A stretch of DNA of 9,382 bases from Bacteroidia bacterium (GTDB taxonomy: Bacteria > Bacteroidota > Bacteroidia > NS11-12g > UBA955): the NCBI GenBank assembly GCA_014376345.1, contig JACMRS010000120.1, positions 1-9,382 of the forward strand, written 5' to 3'. A program made the position numbers and the translations under genes. Below the pieces are notes generated by a model. It worked only from the letters and a program-made list of their open reading frames with translations, did not search any database and was not told where the DNA came from. Of the stretch, positions 5,812 through 9,382 are shown piece by piece (position 1 is the first letter of the stretch; each line of letters begins with the position of its first letter).

Positions 5812-5832
5812 TTTATTAAAAACTATGCAACA

Positions 5833-6075
5833 TTACTTTCTAAAATATTGCTGTCTGAAATATTCTTCGTAGTTTTCCTTTTTATAAGTCCTGAATCCTA
5901 ATAAGTTATAAACCGGACATCTGCCAAAAATTACAGTATACAAAAGTAACACTCCAATTGCCAATGTGATAATTGCAAATGTTCCGGAAATGAAACCGGT
6001 AGCATTAATCATACAAATAATTGCAACTAAAAATAATCTTGTAGTGCGGTCTAAAATGTTTAGATTTTGTCTCAT
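5833..6075 (-). CDS. DUF2892 (YgaP-like) small membrane protein
   Basis: The 80-residue product begins 'MRQNLNILDRTTRLFLVAIICMINATGF', has two hydrophobic segments (about 12-30 and 32-50), and ends the second with 'VIFGRCPVYNLLGFRTYKK', the CPxYxxLG signature of DUF2892. In the family this Cys-containing turn lies at the membrane surface; E. coli YgaP joins such a domain to a rhodanese, but no rhodanese domain is present here. No enzymatic function is claimed. The ATG at 6075 is ten bases past the stop of the lmo0937-type gene, so these two and the barrel gene probably share a transcript. The C-terminal tail (ENYEEYFRQQYFRK) is charged and aromatic, and is longer than the minimal family form. 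Confidence 0.88.
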   Translation of the reverse strand: MRQNLNILDRTTRLFLVAIICMINATGFISGTFAIITLAIGVLLLYTVIFGRCPVYNLLGFRTYKKENYEEYFRQQYFRK

Positions 6076-6085
6076 AACTTTTGAT

Positions 6086-6241
6086 TTAAATTGGTTTCTT
6101 CCCTTGGATTACTCTTAAAAGTATTGCAATTATTGCAATTACAAGTAGAATATGAATCAAATTACCACCAGTGTGGTATCCCAGTCCTAAAGCCCATAAA
6201 ACAATTAGAACAACTGCTACTATATATAATAAATTTCCCAT
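6086..6241 (-). CDS. lmo0937/DUF5670-type small membrane protein, 51 aa
   Basis: I read a 51-codon frame from ATG at 6241 to TAA at 6086-6088. The product starts MGNLLYIVAVVLIVLWALGL, continues GYHTGGNLIHILLVIAIIAI and ends LLRVIQGKKPI. This is the full-length pattern of the lmo0937 family: two hydrophobic segments joined by a 'GYHTGGNLIHILLV' turn and a basic end. In Listeria the namesake is associated with the SigB stress regulon; a stress role in this organism is inferred from that and from the Dps cluster downstream. It sits 11 bases after the barrel gene and ten before the DUF2892 gene, which supports one transcript. The match is close enough that I consider this a real gene despite its small size. 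Confidence 0.88.
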   Translation of the reverse strand: MGNLLYIVAVVLIVLWALGLGYHTGGNLIHILLVIAIIAILLRVIQGKKPI

Positions 6242-6252
6242 AATTAATTTGT

Positions 6253-6876
6253 TTAAAATTTAAATCCTGCCATTAATTGAAGCCATACATTTTTATAACG
6301 AGGTGTGGTTGAAGTCCCATCTCCGCGATTTTGCTGAAGATCAAAGCCATATCTAATAGCGATAACTGCAGGCTTCAAATTGAAATCTACACCTAAACTG
6401 AAACCCAGAATATTTTTTCTTATATTTTCATTATTGAATTCCTGTTCCTGAGCTAAACTGTTTGTGCCATATGTATAAACATCTCTTTGATTTGTTAAAA
6501 ATGAATACTGTGGACCTGCTAATAAAGTAATGTACTCTATTGGCTTAACCTGAAATAAGATTGGAATATCAATAAAAGTACTTGTCCTTTTAAAGGAATA
6601 ATTAGACCCAGCAAGTCTTCCCTGACCTCTGAAACCTTTTTGTGAGATAAGCAGTTCAGGTTGCAATCCAAAATGTTTATCAAATGGAATTGAAAGAAAA
6701 CCACCTGCAGCAAAACCTACTTTTGGGTCTGCAACAAAATCTTCACCATATGAATCATAAACGTTTGAACTGTTAAATCCAATTTTAAAACCAGCTTTAA
6801 GATCATCATCCTGAGCGTAAGTCGATGTAAAACAAAGTATAGTAAGAGCCGTACACAGTAAAATTTTCCTTGTCAT
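6253..6876 (-). CDS. Outer-membrane beta-barrel protein (PF13568-like)
   Basis: The 207-residue product has a signal peptide (MTRKILLCTALTILCFTSTYAQ, cleavage predicted after TYA, residue 21) and then alternating hydrophobic/polar strands of an eight-stranded-type barrel: 'GFKIGFNSSNV', 'KVGFAAGGFLSIPFDKHFGLQPELLISQKGF', 'TFIDIPILFQVKP', 'YITLLAGPQYSFL', 'ILGFSLGVDFNLKPAVIAIRYGFDLQ', ending 'VWLQLMAGFKF' with a terminal Phe as is normal for barrels inserted by the Bam complex. This is the 'porin family/OMP_b-brl_2' class of Bacteroidota; the members have no common known substrate and most are too small for a wide pore. It is the first gene of the minus-strand block, divergent from the enoyl-CoA hydratase gene. 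Confidence 0.88.
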   Translation of the reverse strand: MTRKILLCTALTILCFTSTYAQDDDLKAGFKIGFNSSNVYDSYGEDFVADPKVGFAAGGFLSIPFDKHFGLQPELLISQKGFRGQGRLAGSNYSFKRTSTFIDIPILFQVKPIEYITLLAGPQYSFLTNQRDVYTYGTNSLAQEQEFNNENIRKNILGFSLGVDFNLKPAVIAIRYGFDLQQNRGDGTSTTPRYKNVWLQLMAGFKF

Positions 6877-6959
6877 AAATGTTTATATAATTTTATGTTA
6901 CAAAGATGAGGACTACAATAAAAACTATATTACACAACTAATTTATATTATTACACTAT

Positions 6960-6988
6960 TCACATTATAAAGTAATAAAATAATGTGA
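6960..6988. promoter_or_regulatory. Inverted repeat in the divergent intergenic region
   Basis: TCACATTAT (6960-6968) and ATAATGTGA (6980-6988) form perfect 9-bp arms separated by 11 bases. Two ATTACAC motifs lie nearby at 6929 and 6950, 21 bases apart, about two helical turns. The 165-bp interval 6877-7041 has no gene, and its placement between the barrel gene and the hydratase gene makes an operator plausible; the regulator is unknown. Confidence 0.4.
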
Positions 6989-7022
6989 CTGCATAATTTT
7001 ACCCTTTACCACATTAAAAGTT

Positions 7023-7030
7023 TATTTTTG
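7023..7030 (+). promoter_or_regulatory. Bacteroidota-type -7 element ahead of the enoyl-CoA hydratase
   Basis: TATTTTTG matches the -7 consensus TAnnTTTG perfectly and ends 11 bases before the ATG at 7042. Transcription would then start only about five bases before the start codon, giving a nearly leaderless mRNA. No TTG-type -33 element is visible at the usual distance, so the call is moderate. Confidence 0.45.
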
Positions 7031-7041
7031 CTGCACAATTC

Positions 7042-7812
7042 ATGTATAATCAAATAGTTACTCAGGAGGAAGGAAACATATTAATTGTTTCCATAAACAG
7101 GGAATCAAAGATGAATGCTCTTAACATCGAGCTTTTACAAGAAATTAAAAATGCCCTTAAATTAGCTTTAGTTAATGATAATATTCGTGGTATTATCATT
7201 ACGGGTTCTGGTTTAAAAGCATTTGCTGCCGGGGCAGATATTGCAGAATTTGCCGACTTTACTGTTAAACAGGCAACTTCAATGGCTGCTGAAGGACATG
7301 AAGTTATGAATATGATAGAACAAAGTTCAAAACCTGTAATTGCTGCAGTAAACGGTTTTGCACTCGGAGGTGGATGTGAACTTGCAATGGCGTGTCATTT
7401 AAGAGTGGCTTCTGAAAATGCAAAATTCGGTCAGCCGGAAGTTAATCTTGGTGTACCCCCAGGTTATGGAGGAACGCAAAGACTGGTTCAACTTATAGGT
7501 AAAGGAAAGGCTTTGGAAATATTAATGACAGCTGATGCTATTAATGCTTCTCAGGCACTTGCTTTGGGTCTGGTAAATTATGTTGTTCCGATTGAAGAGC
7601 TTATACCGAAATGCAAAGAGATATTAACTAAAATATCTTCAAAATCCCCTTCTGCAATTTCAAAGGTCATAAAATGCGTGAATGATTATTTCGATTCTTC
7701 TAAAAATGGATTTGAATCTGAAATCAACGAATTTGGAAATGCATTCGGCACTAACGATTTCAAAGAAGGTACCAAAGCATTTCTTGAAAAAAGAAAACCA
7801 TTATTTAAATAA
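7042..7812 (+). CDS. Enoyl-CoA hydratase/isomerase (crotonase family)
   Basis: The 256-residue product is a full-length crotonase. It would hydrate trans-2-enoyl-CoA to 3-hydroxyacyl-CoA in fatty-acid or amino-acid breakdown in the cytoplasm. The oxyanion-hole segment 'FAAGADIAEF' is at 61-70 and the second one, 'ALGGGCELAMACHLR', at 107-121; both catalytic acids are present, Glu113 and Glu133 (in 'FGQPEVNLG'), so hydratase activity rather than only isomerase is likely. The usual 'GIPGYGGTQRL'-type loop reads 'GVPPGYGGTQRL', with Pro in place of the common Ile. No thiolase or dehydrogenase gene is adjacent, so it does not form a visible beta-oxidation operon; the GH3 gene starts 34 bases downstream on the same strand. 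The first ATG gives the family N-terminus (MYNQIVTQEEGNILIVSINR). Confidence 0.95.
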   Translation: MYNQIVTQEEGNILIVSINRESKMNALNIELLQEIKNALKLALVNDNIRGIIITGSGLKAFAAGADIAEFADFTVKQATSMAAEGHEVMNMIEQSSKPVIAAVNGFALGGGCELAMACHLRVASENAKFGQPEVNLGVPPGYGGTQRLVQLIGKGKALEILMTADAINASQALALGLVNYVVPIEELIPKCKEILTKISSKSPSAISKVIKCVNDYFDSSKNGFESEINEFGNAFGTNDFKEGTKAFLEKRKPLFK

Positions 7813-7846
7813 ATCTATACTTATTACGTTAATACATCAATCCAAA

Positions 7847-9382
7847 ATGACTGTAAATAAGATATCTGCCATAAAGTTTTCGGCTATTATATGTCTTATA
7901 ATTTCATCTCTTAATTTAAAGGGACAAACTACATCTTCAAATCCATGGTACATTGAAAAGTTTAATTCAATGAGTCTAGATGAAAAAATAGGGCAGTTTT
8001 TTATGGTAGCTGCCTATACTAATAAAGACACGTCACACACATCTCAGATCGAAAAACTTATTTCTACTTATCATATAGGCGGACTAATTTTTTTTCAGGA
8101 CAATCCTGTTAAACAGGCATATATGACCAATTATTATCAATCAATGTCTTCTACTCCACTGATGATTGGTATTGATGGTGAATGGGGACTTGCAATGAGA
8201 TTGAAAAGCACTTTTAAGTTTCCTTACCAGGTTACTCTTGGAAGTATTCAGAACGATTCATTAATTTACTTAATGGGTGCTCAAATGGCAAGACAATGCA
8301 AAAGAATTGGCATTCATGTTAATTTCGCTCCTGATATTGATGTCAATAATAATCCTGACAATCCTATCATCGGATTTCGTTCTTTTGGTGAAAACAAATA
8401 TAAAGTTGCAAAAAAGGGCTGGATGTACGCTTCCGGGATGCAGAGTGAAAGAGTACTCGCTTGCGCCAAACACTATCCGGGCCATGGAGACGTTGCCACA
8501 GATTCGCATCTCGACATGCCTGTTGTAAATAAAACGCGCGCAGAAATTGATTCACTGGAACTTTATCCCTTCAGAGAAATTATTAAAAAAGGTGTAGCCG
8601 CAATTATGGTTGCTCATATTAGTTTTCCTCAACTCGACGGCAGAACTAACCGGTCTTCTTCCCTTTCTGAACCAATAGTTACCGGAATTCTTAAAAAAGA
8701 AATGAATTTCAATGGATTAATCTTTACCGATGCCTTAAATATGAAAGGTGTTGCAAAATACTTTTCACCCGGTAATGTAGAAGTTGAAGCTTTATTAGCC
8801 GGAAATGATATTTTAGTATTTCCTGAAAATGTACCTCTTGCAGTTGAAAAGATTAAACTTGCTATTAAAGAAGGCAAAATTACAGAAGCTCAAATTGATG
8901 AAAGGGTTAAAAAAATACTTTACTGGAAAGAGTGGGCAGGACTTAATAATTATAAACCAGTTGAAATTGCAAATATCTATACAGATTTAAATCCTAAAGC
9001 ATCTACACTACTTAACACTGCAATTGCAAGGGAAGCAATATGCGTTGTAAAAGATGAAAACAACTTACTTCCGCTTCAATCCAAAGAAAAAATTGCCTGC
9101 CTTACTATTGGCAATCAATCGTCTTATGTTTTTAACGAAAAACTTGGATCATTCGCAAATTCAGCGCATTATTCAATTTTAAAAGGTTCTGATGATGCTA
9201 AATATTCTCAGATTAAAGCCAAACTTAAAGCATATCAGACTATTGTAATAAGCATTCATGATTCTAAAATCTGGAACAATAAAACTTTTGGGTTTAGTAA
9301 ACAGGATATAGATCTTATAAATTCATTGAATTCAACCCACAAAGTAATTCTTGTTGCTTTTTGCAATCCTTATATTTTAAAA
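7847..9382 (+). CDS. GH3 glycosidase, secreted, N-terminal 512 residues (3' end outside window)
   Basis: An ATG at 7847 opens a frame that runs to the window edge without a stop. It begins with a signal peptide (MTVNKISAIKFSAIICLIIS..., cleavage likely near residue 25-28). The catalytic GH3 domain follows: 'LDEKIGQFFMVAA', 'YHIGGLIFFQDNPVKQA', 'IGIDGEWGLAMR' (Asp110), 'FAPDIDVNNNPDNPIIGFRSFGE', 'CAKHYPGHGD' (Lys208-Asp215) with 'ATDSH' (Asp219-His221, the NagZ-type acid/base dyad) and 'FTDALNMKG' with the predicted nucleophile Asp295. The Asp-x-His loop points to beta-N-acetylhexosaminidase activity, for example on peptidoglycan or chitin fragments. From about residue 395 a second, GH3 C-terminal-type domain begins. 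In related Bacteroidota proteins of this form, a serine beta-lactamase-like domain follows and total length nears 1000 residues; whether that holds here cannot be seen. Confidence 0.93.
   Translation, partial: MTVNKISAIKFSAIICLIISSLNLKGQTTSSNPWYIEKFNSMSLDEKIGQFFMVAAYTNKDTSHTSQIEKLISTYHIGGLIFFQDNPVKQAYMTNYYQSMSSTPLMIGIDGEWGLAMRLKSTFKFPYQVTLGSIQNDSLIYLMGAQMARQCKRIGIHVNFAPDIDVNNNPDNPIIGFRSFGENKYKVAKKGWMYASGMQSERVLACAKHYPGHGDVATDSHLDMPVVNKTRAEIDSLELYPFREIIKKGVAAIMVAHISFPQLDGRTNRSSSLSEPIVTGILKKEMNFNGLIFTDALNMKGVAKYFSPGNVEVEALLAGNDILVFPENVPLAVEKIKLAIKEGKITEAQIDERVKKILYWKEWAGLNNYKPVEIANIYTDLNPKASTLLNTAIAREAICVVKDENNLLPLQSKEKIACLTIGNQSSYVFNEKLGSFANSAHYSILKGSDDAKYSQIKAKLKAYQTIVISIHDSKIWNNKTFGFSKQDIDLINSLNSTHKVILVAFCNPYILK

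Noticed and set aside
6960..6988. CRP/FNR-type binding site
   Set aside because: The TCACA/TGTGA halves point the wrong way and are too far apart for the standard TGTGA-N6-TCACA site.
8277..8528. Open frames on both strands inside the GH3 gene (including 8270-8509, 8367-8555 and 8629-8877 on the minus strand)
   Set aside because: They lie wholly within the GH3 coding frame, which has the full set of catalytic motifs; the alternative translations show no domain pattern.

Overview
The window is AT-rich and looks like a chromosomal piece of a Bacteroidota genome, perhaps Chitinophagales or Sphingobacteriales. The evidence is the gene families present (DUF4197, DUF4142 lipoprotein, lmo0937/DUF5670 and DUF2892 small membrane proteins, a PF13568-type outer-membrane barrel, a large secreted GH3 enzyme), the near absence of Shine-Dalgarno sequences, and octamers matching the Bacteroidota -7 element TAnnTTTG ahead of two genes. 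I see no rRNA, tRNA, CRISPR array, transposase or phage gene.

Layout. Positions 2-505 (+) are the 3' end of a DUF4197 gene, convergent with everything that follows up to 6876. The long minus-strand block, read from its 5' end, is: an outer-membrane barrel protein (6876-6253), a 51-aa lmo0937-type membrane protein (6241-6086), a DUF2892 protein (6075-5833), a spacer with an inverted repeat, a DUF4142 lipoprotein (5727-5152), a YtxH protein (5125-4847), two tandem copies of a 103-aa signal-peptide/C-terminal-anchor protein (4830-4519 and 4446-4135), Dps (4130-3657), a long hairpin, a LysE-type exporter (3575-2934), a bile acid:sodium symporter family protein (2932-2033, TTG start), a 44-aa lipoprotein (1974-1840) and a CNNM/CBS/CorC transporter (1783-512). 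On the plus strand, divergent from the barrel gene, are an enoyl-CoA hydratase (7042-7812) and a GH3 glycosidase (7847 to the window edge, incomplete).

How the genes work together. The stretch from 6876 to 3657 reads as an envelope and general-stress cluster: Dps protects DNA and stores iron, while YtxH, lmo0937 and DUF2892 families are small envelope proteins repeatedly associated with stress regulons. Its most striking features are an exact 384-bp tandem duplication (4088-4471 / 4472-4855), which doubled the uncharacterised 103-aa gene and left a 14-codon remnant of the dps start between the copies, and a 17-bp RNA hairpin whose last three bases are the likely start codon of the LysE-type gene. 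No wholly new system is proven here. The best candidates for new biology are the unnamed 103-aa family inside the stress cluster and the hairpin between dps and the transporter pair.
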